Translations under genes and position numbers: made by a program
In this document: in pieces, positions 1 to 8,646 of the stretch
Numbering within the stretch: position 1 is the stretch's first letter
Layout: every line of letters starts with the position of its first letter
Origin: Jiangella sp. DSM 45060
Lineage (GTDB): Bacteria > Actinomycetota > Actinomycetes > Jiangellales > Jiangellaceae
Reading direction: 5' to 3'
Length of the DNA stretch: 64,000 nt
NCBI RefSeq assembly: GCF_900105175.1
Contig: NZ_LT629771.1
Span: 2,728,001 to 2,792,000, forward strand
The notes under the pieces: generated by a model
What the model was told of the DNA's origin: nothing
The model's input: only the letters and a program-made list of their open reading frames with translations
Databases searched by the model: none

Positions 1-2
1 GG

Positions 3-1331
3 TTCGAGCTGTCCCGCGGCGGCGCCGACCCCAGCCAGCTCACCGACGAGGAGATCGGGCTGGCCAACCTCATCCTCACCAACGGCGCCCGGCTCTACGT
101 CGACCACGCCCACCCCGAGTACTCCTCGCCCGAGGTCACCTCGCCGCGCGACGCCGTCGTCTGGGACAAGGCCGGCGAGGCCATCATGGGCGTCGCGGCC
201 ACGTGGGCCGGCCGGCTGCCCGGCGCGCAGCCCATCCAGTTGTACAAGAACAACACCGACAACAAAGGCGCCTCGTACGGCTGCCACGAGAACTACCTGA
301 TGAACCGGTCGACGCCGTTCGCCGACATCGTCCGCCACCTCATCCCGTTTTTCGTGTCGCGCCAGGTCGTGTGCGGGGCGGGTCGCGTCGGCATCGGCCA
401 GGACGGCAGCGGGCACGGCTTCCAGATCTCCCAGCGCGCCGACTACTTCGAGGTCGAGGTCGGGCTCGAGACCACCCTCAAGCGGCCGATCATCAACACC
501 CGCGACGAGCCGCACGCCGACCCCGAGCGCTACCGCCGCCTGCACGTCATCCTCGGCGACGCGAACCTCTCCGAGATCTCCACCTACCTCAAGCTCGGCA
601 CCACGGCGCTCGTCCTCGCCATGATCGAGGACGGCTTCCTCGGCGGCGACCTCGCGGTGTCGCGGCCGGTCGGCGCGCTGCACGAGATCTCGCACGACCC
701 CACGCTCAGGCACCTGGTCGAGCTGTCTGACGGCCGCAAGATCACCGCCGTCCAGCTCCAGACCGAGTACGCCGAGCTGGCCCGCAAGTACGTCGAGGAC
801 CGCTACGGCGCCGACGTCGACCCCGTCACCGCCGACGTGCTGACCCGCTGGGAGACCACCCTGCAGGCGCTGGCCACCGATCCCATGTCGCTGTCCGACC
901 AGCTCGACTGGGTGGCCAAGCTGGCGCTGCTGCAGTCCTACCGCGACCGCGACGGCATGGACTGGACGCACCCGAAGCTGCACCTCATCGACCTCCAGTA
1001 CGCCGACATCCGGCCCGAGCGCGGGCTGTACCGGCGGCTGGTCGCGAAGGGCCGCATGCAGCGCCTCATCACCGACCAGGAGATCGACGACGCGGTGCAC
1101 CTGCCGCCCGAGGACACCCGCGCCTATTTCCGCGGCCGCTGCCTCGACAAGTACGCCGACTCCATCGCGGCGGCCTCGTGGGACTCCGTGATCTTCGACC
1201 TCCCCGGACGCGAGGCGCTGCAGCGGGTGCCCACGCTCGACCCCAGCCGCGGCACCAAGGCCCACGTCGGCGACCTCCTGGACCAGTGCGACACGGCGGG
1301 CGACCTGGTCAGCGCACTGACCCAGCGCTGA
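3..1331 (+). CDS. dop: Pup deamidase/depupylase Dop, 5' end cut by window edge
   Basis: Removes Pup from tagged proteins and, where Pup ends in Gln, deamidates it to Glu; ATP-dependent carboxylate-amine ligase fold, cytoplasmic. 442 codons are visible; full Dop is about 500 residues, so roughly 60 N-terminal residues, including the first metal-binding Glu motif, lie outside. Visible: [12 protein letters not shown] carrying the catalytic Asp, [17 protein letters not shown], and [10 protein letters not shown], all shared with pafA downstream. The open frame runs from base 3, well before the first internal ATG at 186. It is followed 373 bases later by pup. Identity is certain from family motifs and neighbours; Dop rather than PafA is chosen because a second, better PafA follows prcA. 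Confidence 0.95.
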   Translation, partial: FELSRGGADPSQLTDEEIGLANLILTNGARLYVDHAHPEYSSPEVTSPRDAVVWDKAGEAIMGVAATWAGRLPGAQPIQLYKNNTDNKGASYGCHENYLMNRSTPFADIVRHLIPFFVSRQVVCGAGRVGIGQDGSGHGFQISQRADYFEVEVGLETTLKRPIINTRDEPHADPERYRRLHVILGDANLSEISTYLKLGTTALVLAMIEDGFLGGDLAVSRPVGALHEISHDPTLRHLVELSDGRKITAVQLQTEYAELARKYVEDRYGADVDPVTADVLTRWETTLQALATDPMSLSDQLDWVAKLALLQSYRDRDGMDWTHPKLHLIDLQYADIRPERGLYRRLVAKGRMQRLITDQEIDDAVHLPPEDTRAYFRGRCLDKYADSIAAASWDSVIFDLPGREALQRVPTLDPSRGTKAHVGDLLDQCDTAGDLVSALTQR

Positions 1332-1456
1332 GTTCCCGGTCCCCGTCGCCCGTCATGACCGGCTATCAGGGGACGGGGGAGCCTGGGCACGCCCTGGGGT
1401 GTCCATCCGCCGAGTTGATCATGGAGACATCGGGGTCACCAGCGGGCGGGGATGCC

Positions 1457-1526
1457 GACTTCGATAGCCAGAACCACGCCGACAGCCCGAAACGATGGCC
1501 GAAACGTGACTCCTGCTATCGAAGTC
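1457..1526. repeat. 12-bp inverted repeat in the dop-pup gap
   Basis: The arms GACTTCGATAGC (1457-1468) and GCTATCGAAGTC (1515-1526) are perfect complements separated by 46 bases. They lie in the 373-base gene-free stretch between dop and pup, which otherwise holds a weak CCCCGTC/GACGGGG pair just after dop and the pup ribosome binding site. The arms could form a long stem or be remnants of an intergenic repeat; function unknown. Confidence 0.5.
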
Positions 1527-1704
1527 CGGCGTGCGGGACCGGCCCGTCGTCGTCGGGGCAGGTCATGCCGGGAACGCCCGCCCGGAGGCGGTTGCGCTGT
1601 CGGCGTAAGCGGAAAATCTCTGCCCCGATCCGGCGTCCCGGGGCGGCAAGATGTCACCACTCCTGGATAGGGTCGTTCTCAAGGCGACCAGGTGGAGGTT
1701 GGCG

Positions 1705-1914
1705 ATGGCGCGTGAGACGACCGGCGGTCACAAGCAGACCCGGAAGAACGAGGACGTCGAGGACACCGAGGCGACCGAGTCGAGCGAAGAGCTCAAGGAG
1801 CGGCAGGACAAGATCGACGACGACGTCGACTCCATCCTCGACGAGATCGACGAGGTGCTGGAGGAGAACGCCGAGGACTTCGTCCGGTCGTTCGTGCAGA
1901 AGGGTGGAGAGTAA
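1705..1914 (+). CDS. pup: Prokaryotic ubiquitin-like protein Pup
   Basis: Small disordered protein attached to target lysines by PafA to mark them for the proteasome. 69 residues, acidic and Lys/Glu-rich, with the coiled-coil ATPase-binding segment DVDSILDEIDEVLEEN and C-terminal KGGE. The start at ATG 1705 follows GGTGGAGG (1691-1698); an in-frame upstream ATG at 1651 has no such site. The gene ends in GGE, so the Glu needed for ligation is genome-encoded and deamidation is not required. The stop is immediately followed by the GTG of prcB, so the two are translationally coupled. Confidence 0.97.
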   Translation: MARETTGGHKQTRKNEDVEDTEATESSEELKERQDKIDDDVDSILDEIDEVLEENAEDFVRSFVQKGGE

Positions 1915-2757
1915 GTGGTTGATGTCTCGCGTCTCGGCAGCCTGCCGGCGGAGTTCCTGACGCCGGGCACGTCGTCGTTCACCGAGTTCCTGCGGCAGTA
2001 CTCGCCCGAGTTGCTGCCGGGGAACCGGGTGCCGGCGGGCGCCGACCTCGGTGGTCTGGCTCCGCACGCCACCACGCTGGTGGCCACCACGTTCGTGGGC
2101 GGGGTGGTCATGGCGGGCGACCGGCGGGCCACCATGGGCAACATGATCGCCCAGCGCGACATCCAGAAGGTCTTCCAGGCCGACGAGTACTCCGCGGTCG
2201 GCATGGCCGGCTCGGCCGGGCTGGGCCTCGAGCTCATCCGATTGTTCCAGCTCGAGCTGGAACACTACGAGAAGATCGAGGGCACGGTGCTGTCCCTCGA
2301 GGGCAAGGCCAACCGGCTGTCGCACATGATCCGCGGCAACCTCGGCATGGCCATGCAGGGCCTGGCGGTGGTGCCGCTGTTCGCCGGCTACGACCTCGGC
2401 ACCGGCGGCGGGCGCATCTTCTCCTACGACGTCACCGGCGGGCGCTACGAGGAGCACCAGTTCTTCTCGGTCGGCTCGGGCTCGGTGTTCGCCCGCGGCG
2501 CGCTGAAGAAGCTGTACCGCGCCGACCTCACGGCCGACGATGCCATCGCGGTCACGGTCCAGGCGTTGTACGACGCCGCCGACGACGACTCCGCCACCGG
2601 CGGGCCCGACCTCCAGCGCAAGATCTTCCCCATCGTGGCGGTGGTCGACGAGACCGGCTACCGGCAGCGCGACGAGCAGGCGGTCGCGCAGATCGTCGAA
2701 GAGGTCGTGGCCGGCCGCGACATCCGCCCCGACGGCCCCGTCGCGCCGCTGCGCTGA
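1915..2757 (+). CDS. prcB: 20S proteasome beta subunit
   Basis: Catalytic subunit of the 20S core particle, an N-terminal nucleophile threonine protease. 280 residues: a propeptide of about 52 residues precedes [10 protein letters not shown], so Thr53 should become the new N-terminus and nucleophile. [15 protein letters not shown] carries the conserved Asp/Arg region, and [12 protein letters not shown] lies in the substrate-binding half. The GTG start directly abuts the pup stop. It is 53 bases upstream of prcA, so alpha and beta subunits are co-expressed. Length is normal for the family. Confidence 0.97.
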   Translation: MVDVSRLGSLPAEFLTPGTSSFTEFLRQYSPELLPGNRVPAGADLGGLAPHATTLVATTFVGGVVMAGDRRATMGNMIAQRDIQKVFQADEYSAVGMAGSAGLGLELIRLFQLELEHYEKIEGTVLSLEGKANRLSHMIRGNLGMAMQGLAVVPLFAGYDLGTGGGRIFSYDVTGGRYEEHQFFSVGSGSVFARGALKKLYRADLTADDAIAVTVQALYDAADDDSATGGPDLQRKIFPIVAVVDETGYRQRDEQAVAQIVEEVVAGRDIRPDGPVAPLR

Positions 2758-2810
2758 CAGCCGCACCACCCCAGCTCACCAGCACGCCAGCCCGCACGAG
2801 AGGACCATCG

Positions 2811-3551
2811 GTGTCGATGCAGTTCGGATACGTCTCGCCCGAGCAGATCATGAAGGACCGGGCCGACTACGCCCGCAAGGGCATCGCCCGCGGCCGGTCG
2901 GTCATCGTCGTCCAGTACGCGGGCGGCATCCTGTTCGCGGCCGAGAGCCCGTCGCCGTCGCTGCACAAGATCAGTGAGATCTACGACCGCATCGCGTTCG
3001 CCGCGGTCGGGAAGTACAACGAGTTCGAGAACCTGCGCCAGGCCGGGGTGCGCATGGCCGACCTCCGCGGCTTCTCCTACGACCGCGTCGACGTGTCGGG
3101 GCGGGCACTGGCGAACGTGTACGCGCAGACGCTGGGGACCATCTTCACCCAGGACCCCAAGCCGTACGAGGTCGAGCTGGTGGTGGCCGAGGTGGGCCTC
3201 ACCATCGACACCGACCAGATCTACCGCATCACCTACGACGGCTCGGTGGCCGCCGACAGCGGCTACTCCGTCATGGGCGGCGCGGCCGAGCAGGTCGGCC
3301 GGTACGTGGGCGAGCACTTCACCGAGGGCGCGTCGCTCGAGGGCTCGCTGCGCCTCGCCGTCGACGCGCTGGGCCGCGACACCGACGAGCCGCGGCAGCT
3401 GGCACCGTCGTCGCTGGAGGTCGCCGTGCTCGACCGCGAGCGGCCGCGGCGCACGTTCCGGCGGCTCACCGGCCCGGTCCTGGACTCGTTGCTCGACCGT
3501 GGCGGTTCCGAGACCTCGCCAGAGGCCGGTTCCGAGGGCTCGGGCGACTAG
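2811..3551 (+). CDS. prcA: 20S proteasome alpha subunit
   Basis: Structural ring subunit that gates the proteasome chamber and docks the ARC/Mpa ATPase. 246 residues, starting with the gate segment [20 protein letters not shown] typical of actinobacterial PrcA, followed by the alpha-type fold ([18 protein letters not shown]). GTG 2811 is chosen because CGAGAGGA (2797-2804) sits six bases upstream; ATG 2817 is an alternative. The tail is short and Ser/Gly-rich. The TAG stop is also the first half of the predicted -10 box of pafA. Confidence 0.96.
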   Translation: MSMQFGYVSPEQIMKDRADYARKGIARGRSVIVVQYAGGILFAAESPSPSLHKISEIYDRIAFAAVGKYNEFENLRQAGVRMADLRGFSYDRVDVSGRALANVYAQTLGTIFTQDPKPYEVELVVAEVGLTIDTDQIYRITYDGSVAADSGYSVMGGAAEQVGRYVGEHFTEGASLEGSLRLAVDALGRDTDEPRQLAPSSLEVAVLDRERPRRTFRRLTGPVLDSLLDRGGSETSPEAGSEGSGD

Positions 3552-3554
3552 GCT
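3549..3554 (+). promoter_or_regulatory. Predicted leaderless -10 box of pafA, overlapping prcA stop
   Basis: TAGGCT lies six bases before the pafA ATG (3561), and no ribosome binding site is present. Transcription would start at or within a base of the ATG. The TAG is also the prcA stop codon. Confidence 0.6.
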
Positions 3555-3560
3555 CGACTC

Positions 3561-4922
3561 ATGGATCGCCGCATCTTCGGTCTCGAGAACGAGTACGGCG
3601 TCACGTGCACGTTCCGCGGGCAGCGGCGCCTGTCGCCCGACGAGGTCGCCCGCTACCTGTTCCGGCGGGTCGTCACGTGGGGCCGCAGCAGCAACGTCTT
3701 CCTGTCCAACGGTGCGCGGCTGTACCTCGACGTCGGCAGCCATCCCGAGTACGCCACGCCCGAGTGCGACAGCATCACCGACCTCGTCACGCACGACAAG
3801 GCCGGCGAGCGGGTGCTCGAAGGGCTGCTGGTCGACGCCGAGAAGCGGCTGGCCGAAGAGGGCATCGCCGGCGACGTCTACCTGTTCAAGAACAACACCG
3901 ACTCCGCCGGCAACTCCTACGGCTGCCACGAGAACTACCTGGTCGGACGGCACGGCGAGTTCTCCCGGCTGGCCGACATCCTCATCCCGTTCCTGGTCAC
4001 CCGGCAGATCATCTGCGGCGCCGGCAAGGTGCTGCAGACGCCGCGGGGCGCGGTGTTCGCGGTCAGCCAGCGGGCCGAGCACATCTGGGAGGGCGTGTCG
4101 AGCGCCACCACCCGCAGCCGGCCCATCATCAACACCCGCGACGAGCCGCACGCCGACGCCGAGCGGTACCGCCGGCTGCACGTCATCGTCGGCGACTCCA
4201 ACATGAACGAGTGCACCACGCTGCTGAAGGTCGGCGCCACCGACCTCGTGCTGCGCATGATCGAGGCCGGCGTGGGGCTGCGCGACATGACGCTGGAGAA
4301 CCCCATCCGGGCCATCCGCGAGATCAGCCACGACCTCACCGGACGCCGCAAGGTCCGGCTGGCCGGCGGCCGCGAGGCGTCCGCGCTGGAGATCCAGGAA
4401 GAGTACTTCACCAAGGCCCGCGACTTCGTCGAGCGTCGTGAGCTGGCCACCCCGGCCGTGCAGCGGGTGCTGGAGCTGTGGGAGCGCACCATCAAGGCCA
4501 TCGACTCCGCCGACCTCGCGTTGGTCGAGGGCGAGATCGACTGGGTCACGAAGTACCGGCTGATCGAGCGCTACCGCGCCAAGCACAACATGACGCTGAC
4601 GCACCCGCGGGTGGCCCAGCTCGACCTCGCCTACCACGACATCCACCGCGGCCGCGGCCTGTACTACCTGCTGGAGAAGCGCGGCCAGGTGCAGCGGGTG
4701 GCCCGCGACGTCGAGATCTTCGAGGCCAAGTCGGTGCCGCCGCAGACCACCCGGGCCAAACTGCGCGGCGAGTTCATCAAGCGGGCGCAGGAGCGCCGCC
4801 GCGACTTCACCGTCGACTGGGTGCATCTGAAGCTCAACGACCAGGCCCAACGTACGGTGTTGTGCAAGGACCCGTTCCGGTCCGTCGACGAGCGGGTCGC
4901 CCGCCTCATCGAGGGAATGTGA
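3561..4922 (+). CDS. pafA: Pup-protein ligase PafA
   Basis: Joins the C-terminal Glu of Pup to lysine side chains of target proteins with ATP. 453 residues, normal length. The N-terminus [16 protein letters not shown] holds the catalytic Glu of the GxExE metal site; [18 protein letters not shown] carries the catalytic Asp; [17 protein letters not shown] and [19 protein letters not shown] are nucleotide/substrate motifs shared with Dop. Placed after prcA as in mycobacteria, but with its own leaderless-type promoter, so it can be expressed apart from the core-particle genes. Confidence 0.97.
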   Translation: MDRRIFGLENEYGVTCTFRGQRRLSPDEVARYLFRRVVTWGRSSNVFLSNGARLYLDVGSHPEYATPECDSITDLVTHDKAGERVLEGLLVDAEKRLAEEGIAGDVYLFKNNTDSAGNSYGCHENYLVGRHGEFSRLADILIPFLVTRQIICGAGKVLQTPRGAVFAVSQRAEHIWEGVSSATTRSRPIINTRDEPHADAERYRRLHVIVGDSNMNECTTLLKVGATDLVLRMIEAGVGLRDMTLENPIRAIREISHDLTGRRKVRLAGGREASALEIQEEYFTKARDFVERRELATPAVQRVLELWERTIKAIDSADLALVEGEIDWVTKYRLIERYRAKHNMTLTHPRVAQLDLAYHDIHRGRGLYYLLEKRGQVQRVARDVEIFEAKSVPPQTTRAKLRGEFIKRAQERRRDFTVDWVHLKLNDQAQRTVLCKDPFRSVDERVARLIEGM

Positions 4923-5033
4923 GCGTAAGCTGCCTGCCGCAGCCCGTTCAGGTAGTTCTCAGGTGCAGCGCTTAGGGTTGCTGTTTGGTCGGAACACCAA
5001 CAGCCCGCGATTGAGATGAAGGACTAGTTCACC

Positions 5034-6110
5034 GTGCGCAGACGACATGCTCTGGCCGCTCTGATCGTGTCATCCGCCCTCGCGCTCTCCGCCTGCGGGA
5101 GCGACGACGGCGGTGACGGCGACTCCACGGCCACGACCGACCTGGGCGTCGAGGTCACCGGCGCGCAGGGCGAGAAGCCGACGCTCACCATCCCCGACGA
5201 GGACCCGCCCGAGGACCTGCAGATCGAGGTCCTCGACGAGGGCGACGGCGACGAGGTCGGCGAGAACGACGTCGTCGTGGCCAACTACCTCGGCCAGACG
5301 TGGGCGCCGCGCCCGCCTGCGTCCGAGATGCCGCCGGCGGAGGAGCCGCCCGCCGAGGACCCCGCGGCCACCGAGCCGCCCGCCGAGGGCGACGTCGGCG
5401 GCGCCGCCACGCCCGAGGACGGCGCCAGCGCCGACCCCTCCGACGACGCGGCCTCCGGCGACGCCGAGCCGTACGTCTTCGACAACTCCTACGACCGCGG
5501 CAGCGCGGCCAGCTTCTCGCTGAACCAGGTCATCCCGGGGTGGAAGGACGGTCTGGCCGGCCAGACCGTGGGCTCGCGCGTGCTGCTGTCGATCCCGCCC
5601 GACCAGGGCTACGGCGGCCAGGAGGGCCACGACCTGCAGAACGACACCCTGGTGTTCGTGGTCGAGATCGTCGACTCCATCGACCCGGCGGCGCAGGCCT
5701 CCGGTGAGCCCGTCGCCGACCTGCCCGCGGGCCTGCCGGCCGTCGCCGACGGCGCCGACGGCGCCGCGCCGACCATCGACTTCGCCGGCGCCACGCCGCC
5801 GGAGGCGTCCGACTCCACGCTGGTCGTCGCCGGCGACGGCGAGCCCGTGGGCGCGAACCTGGTGGTCAACATGGTCCAGGCGTCCTACCCCGACGGCGCC
5901 GACGTCATCACGACGTGGGACGAGGGCCAGGCGCCGCTGACGCTGGCCGCCGAGCAGCTGGCCGGCATCCCCGGCCTCGCCGAGGCGCTGACCGGCGCGA
6001 ACATCGGCAGCCGGGTGGTCAGCCGCATCTCCGCCACGGACAACGCCGCCCAGGACGGCACCGCGGGCACGCCGCTGGTGCTGGTCATCGACGTCATCGG
6101 GAGCTACTGA
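5034..6110 (+). CDS. FKBP-type peptidyl-prolyl isomerase lipoprotein
   Basis: Exported lipoprotein expected to catalyse proline isomerisation in proteins outside the membrane. 358 residues: a signal peptide with lipobox LSAC (Cys21), an acidic linker, an FKBP domain (about 45-225) interrupted by a Pro/Glu/Ala-rich insertion at about 93-147, with VIPGWKDGLAGQTVGSRVLL and PDQGYGGQ typical of the active face, then a second weaker FKBP-like repeat (about 245-358) lacking the classic aromatic residues. GTG 5034 is the start. The stop overlaps the next FKBP gene (TGATG), so the two are co-translated. Confidence 0.9.
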   Translation: MRRRHALAALIVSSALALSACGSDDGGDGDSTATTDLGVEVTGAQGEKPTLTIPDEDPPEDLQIEVLDEGDGDEVGENDVVVANYLGQTWAPRPPASEMPPAEEPPAEDPAATEPPAEGDVGGAATPEDGASADPSDDAASGDAEPYVFDNSYDRGSAASFSLNQVIPGWKDGLAGQTVGSRVLLSIPPDQGYGGQEGHDLQNDTLVFVVEIVDSIDPAAQASGEPVADLPAGLPAVADGADGAAPTIDFAGATPPEASDSTLVVAGDGEPVGANLVVNMVQASYPDGADVITTWDEGQAPLTLAAEQLAGIPGLAEALTGANIGSRVVSRISATDNAAQDGTAGTPLVLVIDVIGSY

Positions 6111-6475
6111 TGGGACTCGACCGGCCCGAGATCGACTTCGTCGGCGGCGACGCCCCGGCCGACCTCCAGATCAGCGACCTCACTGTCGGAGACGGCGCCG
6201 AGGCCGCGCCCGGCGCGACCGTCCTCGTCCACTACGTGGGCGTGGAGTTCGAGACCGGCGAGGAGTTCGACGCCTCGTGGAACCGCGGCGCGCCGATCGA
6301 GTTCCCGCTGCGCGGCCTGATCAAGGGCTGGCAGGACGGCATCCCGGGCATGCGCGTGGGCGGCCGCCGTCAGCTGGTCGTCCCGCCCGACCAGGCCTAC
6401 GGCCCGGCCGGCGGCGGTCACCGGCTGTCCGGCAAGACGCTGGTCTTCGTCATCGACCTGCTCGACGTCAAGTAG
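6110..6475 (+). CDS. Cytoplasmic FKBP-type peptidyl-prolyl isomerase
   Basis: Single-domain FKBP of 121 residues without a signal peptide; it accelerates cis-trans isomerisation of proline bonds. Visible motifs are VLVHYVGVEFETGEEFDAS, the GLIKGWQDGIPGMRVGGRR core and VVPPDQAYGP, followed by LVFVIDLLDV; the fold is complete. The ATG overlaps the stop of the upstream FKBP lipoprotein. Together they give one exported and one cytoplasmic isomerase next to the proteasome genes, an arrangement seen in other actinobacteria; a direct link to protein turnover is not shown. A strong terminator follows. Confidence 0.93.
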   Translation: MGLDRPEIDFVGGDAPADLQISDLTVGDGAEAAPGATVLVHYVGVEFETGEEFDASWNRGAPIEFPLRGLIKGWQDGIPGMRVGGRRQLVVPPDQAYGPAGGGHRLSGKTLVFVIDLLDVK

Positions 6476-6485
6476 CGACAGCACC

Positions 6486-6523
6486 GCGGACTCCCGTCAC
6501 CCGGCCGGGTGACGGGAGTCCGC
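6486..6523. terminator. Bidirectional terminator hairpin
   Basis: Perfect 19-bp inverted repeat (GCGGACTCCCGTCACCCGG and its complement) between the convergent FKBP gene and the DUF3866 gene. Symmetry suggests it stops transcripts from both sides. No T tract, as is usual in high-GC actinobacteria. Confidence 0.8.
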
Positions 6524-6528
6524 GCGTG

Positions 6529-7617
6529 TCAGCCGTCGTGCTCGAGCAGGGCCCCGGCGTGCTTGCCGGCGGCGGCCGCGGCGAGGAAGTAGGCGGTGTC
6601 CTCGTCGAGGCCGCGGCCCATCGTGGACAACCCGACGGGCGCGGCCGCCAGGGCCTCCTCCAGCCCGTCGACGGGCACGGAGACGAGGTTGTGCCGGTTG
6701 CCCAGCCGGGCCGCCTGGGTGCGCACCTTCTCGCCGAACTCGCCGGGCAGATCCGGGACGACGATGTCGGCGGGCGCGAGCGCGACCTTGCCGTACGCCG
6801 TCAGGCTGTGGTGCGACACGCCGTGGTGCCGGGCCCGTGGGTCGGCCGAGCTGACCCGCAGCGACCCCACCGGCCGCCCGCCCAGCACCACCGTCGCGTT
6901 GACCGCCTCGCCGCAGGCGACGCCGGAGAAGCCCCAGCGGGTGCCGGTGCCCAGATTGCCCGGTCCCTGCGTCACGACGGCGATGTCGGCCTCCAGGACG
7001 TGCTTGGCGGCCAGCAGCGCGGTGTGCAGCGTCACGGCCTCCAGATCGCCGCCGAAGGCCTGTCCGGCCGTGATCGTGCCGGCCAGCCAGCCGGCCTCGC
7101 GCAGCGCCGCCGCCGTCTTGCTGAACCACAGCGGCAGCGCGCCGCCGTCGGTCATGACGTACGCCACGCGGATGTCGGCGGGGAACCGCGCGGACGTCGT
7201 CAGGCCGGCCAGGATCGCCGGCAGCGCCGAGTGCAGGTCGGCCGTGACGACCGGCAGCCCCTCGAGGTCGTCGGCCTCGCGCAGCACCTCGTGCCACTCG
7301 GAGTCCTGCTCGTCGACGCCCAGCACGGTGGCCTGCAGTGGTGTGTACCGGGCCTTGACCAGATGCCCGGGCCCCGGCTCGGGGTCGGGCGGCAGTTGGT
7401 TCGGTACGGCGACGACGAGCGCGTAGCCGCCGGTGCCCAGGCCCATGGCCTGCGCCGTGGTGTTGAGCACGACGATCTCGCCCGGCCGCGGCCGGCCGAC
7501 CAGGTGGTCGTAGGCCAGGGCGCGCACCTGCTCGCCGCCGACCTCGACACGCAGTTGCGTGGCACCGGGCCAGGAGGCGTCTACTGTTTTGACAACACCG
7601 TTTCGCCAGCGAATCAC
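6529..7617 (-). CDS. DUF3866 family protein
   Basis: 362 residues belonging to an actinobacterial family of unknown function (DUF3866) that typically sits beside pafB. The N-terminal half has a small beta domain (RVEVGGEQVRALAYDHLVG); the middle contains DIAVVTQGPGNLGTGTRWGF, a glycine-rich loop. No catalytic motif of a known family is evident and there is no signal peptide or membrane segment. It is transcribed divergently from pafBC from a shared symmetric promoter region; GTG 7617 has a TAGTCT box six bases upstream and no Shine-Dalgarno sequence. Confidence 0.85.
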   Translation of the reverse strand: MIRWRNGVVKTVDASWPGATQLRVEVGGEQVRALAYDHLVGRPRPGEIVVLNTTAQAMGLGTGGYALVVAVPNQLPPDPEPGPGHLVKARYTPLQATVLGVDEQDSEWHEVLREADDLEGLPVVTADLHSALPAILAGLTTSARFPADIRVAYVMTDGGALPLWFSKTAAALREAGWLAGTITAGQAFGGDLEAVTLHTALLAAKHVLEADIAVVTQGPGNLGTGTRWGFSGVACGEAVNATVVLGGRPVGSLRVSSADPRARHHGVSHHSLTAYGKVALAPADIVVPDLPGEFGEKVRTQAARLGNRHNLVSVPVDGLEEALAAAPVGLSTMGRGLDEDTAYFLAAAAAGKHAGALLEHDG

Positions 7618-7622
7618 GCGTT

Positions 7623-7645
7623 GAGACTAGCTATTGGCTAGTCTC
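7623..7645. promoter_or_regulatory. Palindromic divergent promoter between DUF3866 gene and pafB
   Basis: GAGACTAGC and GCTAGTCTC form a perfect 9-bp inverted repeat with a 5-base centre. Each arm contains TAGTCT read outward: on the minus strand (7629-7624) six bases before the DUF3866 GTG, on the plus strand (7639-7644) upstream of pafB. The symmetric box could serve as two opposed -10 elements or as an operator. Confidence 0.6.
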
Positions 7646-7671
7646 GCGCTGGCAAGGGATTGGGGGTAGGC

Positions 7672-8646
7672 GTGTCGCAGGCGGCCAAGAGCGAGCGGCT
7701 GATGAACCTCGTCATCTGTTTGCTCGTCGCGCGCGGGTACGTGCCGAAGAGCCGGATTCGCGAGGTCGTCGGGGGGTACGGCGATCAGAACGACGACGCT
7801 TTCGAACGCATGTTCGAGCGCGACAAGGAGGAGCTGCGCGAGGTCGGCATCCCGATCGAGACCGGCTCGTTCGACCCCATGGGCGACGAAGAGGCCGGCT
7901 ACCGCATCCTGCGGGACGAGTTCGAGCTGCCGGAGATCCGCCTCGAGCCCGACGAAGCCGCGGTCGTCGGCCTGGCCGCCCGGGTCTGGCAGCACACGTA
8001 CCTCGCCGAGGCGTCCAGCACGGCTGTGCTGAAGCTCCAGGCGGTCGGTGTCGAGGCCGACACCCGGTCGCTGGGCGCCGTCGAGCCGCGGGTCGGGGGA
8101 GAGGAGCCGGCGTTCTGGCCACTCTGGGAGGCCGTGCGCGATCGCCGTCCGGTCGCCTTCCACCACCGCAAGAGCTCGACGTCCGAGCCGCTGCTGCGGC
8201 ACCTGCAGCCGTGGAGCGTGCTGTCCTGGCACGGCCGCTGGTACGTCGTCGGCTTCGACACCGTCCGCGAGGCGGCCCGCATGTTCCGCATGTCGCGCAT
8301 CGTCGGCGACGTGCGCACCGACGGCCCGGCCGGCGGCTACGAGGTCCCGGCGCCCGAGACCGTCCGCGAGGCGGCCGCCAGCCTCGCCCCGCCCGAGCGC
8401 TCGCCCGTCCTGCACGCCACGGTCCGCGTCCGGCACGGCAGCGGGCACGGACTGCGCCGGCGCGCTACGTTCGTGGCGACCGACGCGACCACCGGATGGG
8501 ACGAGGTGACGGTGCCCTACACGAGCAACCAGGCGCTGGCCGAAGAGCTGGTCAGCCACGGCGCCGACGTCGTCGCGCTGACGCCGGTGGAACTGCGCGA
8601 CGCCGTCGTCGAGCGGCTGCGCGCCATCCTGGCGGTGCCGGCGTGA
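7672..8646 (+). CDS. pafB: WYL-domain transcriptional activator PafB
   Basis: Partner of PafC in the heterodimeric activator that controls the LexA-independent DNA damage response in mycobacteria. 324 residues: winged helix at the N-terminus (ERLMNLVICLLVARGYVPKSRIR), then a WYL domain (QPWSVLSWHGRWYVVGFD) that senses a nucleic acid ligand, then a WCX tail. GTG 7672 is chosen because the protein then begins SQAAKSERL as in homologues; a TTG at 7660 is possible. The stop overlaps pafC (GTGA). Located near the Pup genes as expected, though PafBC acts in DNA repair control. Confidence 0.93.
   Translation: MSQAAKSERLMNLVICLLVARGYVPKSRIREVVGGYGDQNDDAFERMFERDKEELREVGIPIETGSFDPMGDEEAGYRILRDEFELPEIRLEPDEAAVVGLAARVWQHTYLAEASSTAVLKLQAVGVEADTRSLGAVEPRVGGEEPAFWPLWEAVRDRRPVAFHHRKSSTSEPLLRHLQPWSVLSWHGRWYVVGFDTVREAARMFRMSRIVGDVRTDGPAGGYEVPAPETVREAAASLAPPERSPVLHATVRVRHGSGHGLRRRATFVATDATTGWDEVTVPYTSNQALAEELVSHGADVVALTPVELRDAVVERLRAILAVPA

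Noticed and set aside
1651-1704. Longer Pup starting at ATG 1651
   Set aside because: The extra 18 residues do not resemble Pup, and a clear ribosome binding site precedes ATG 1705.
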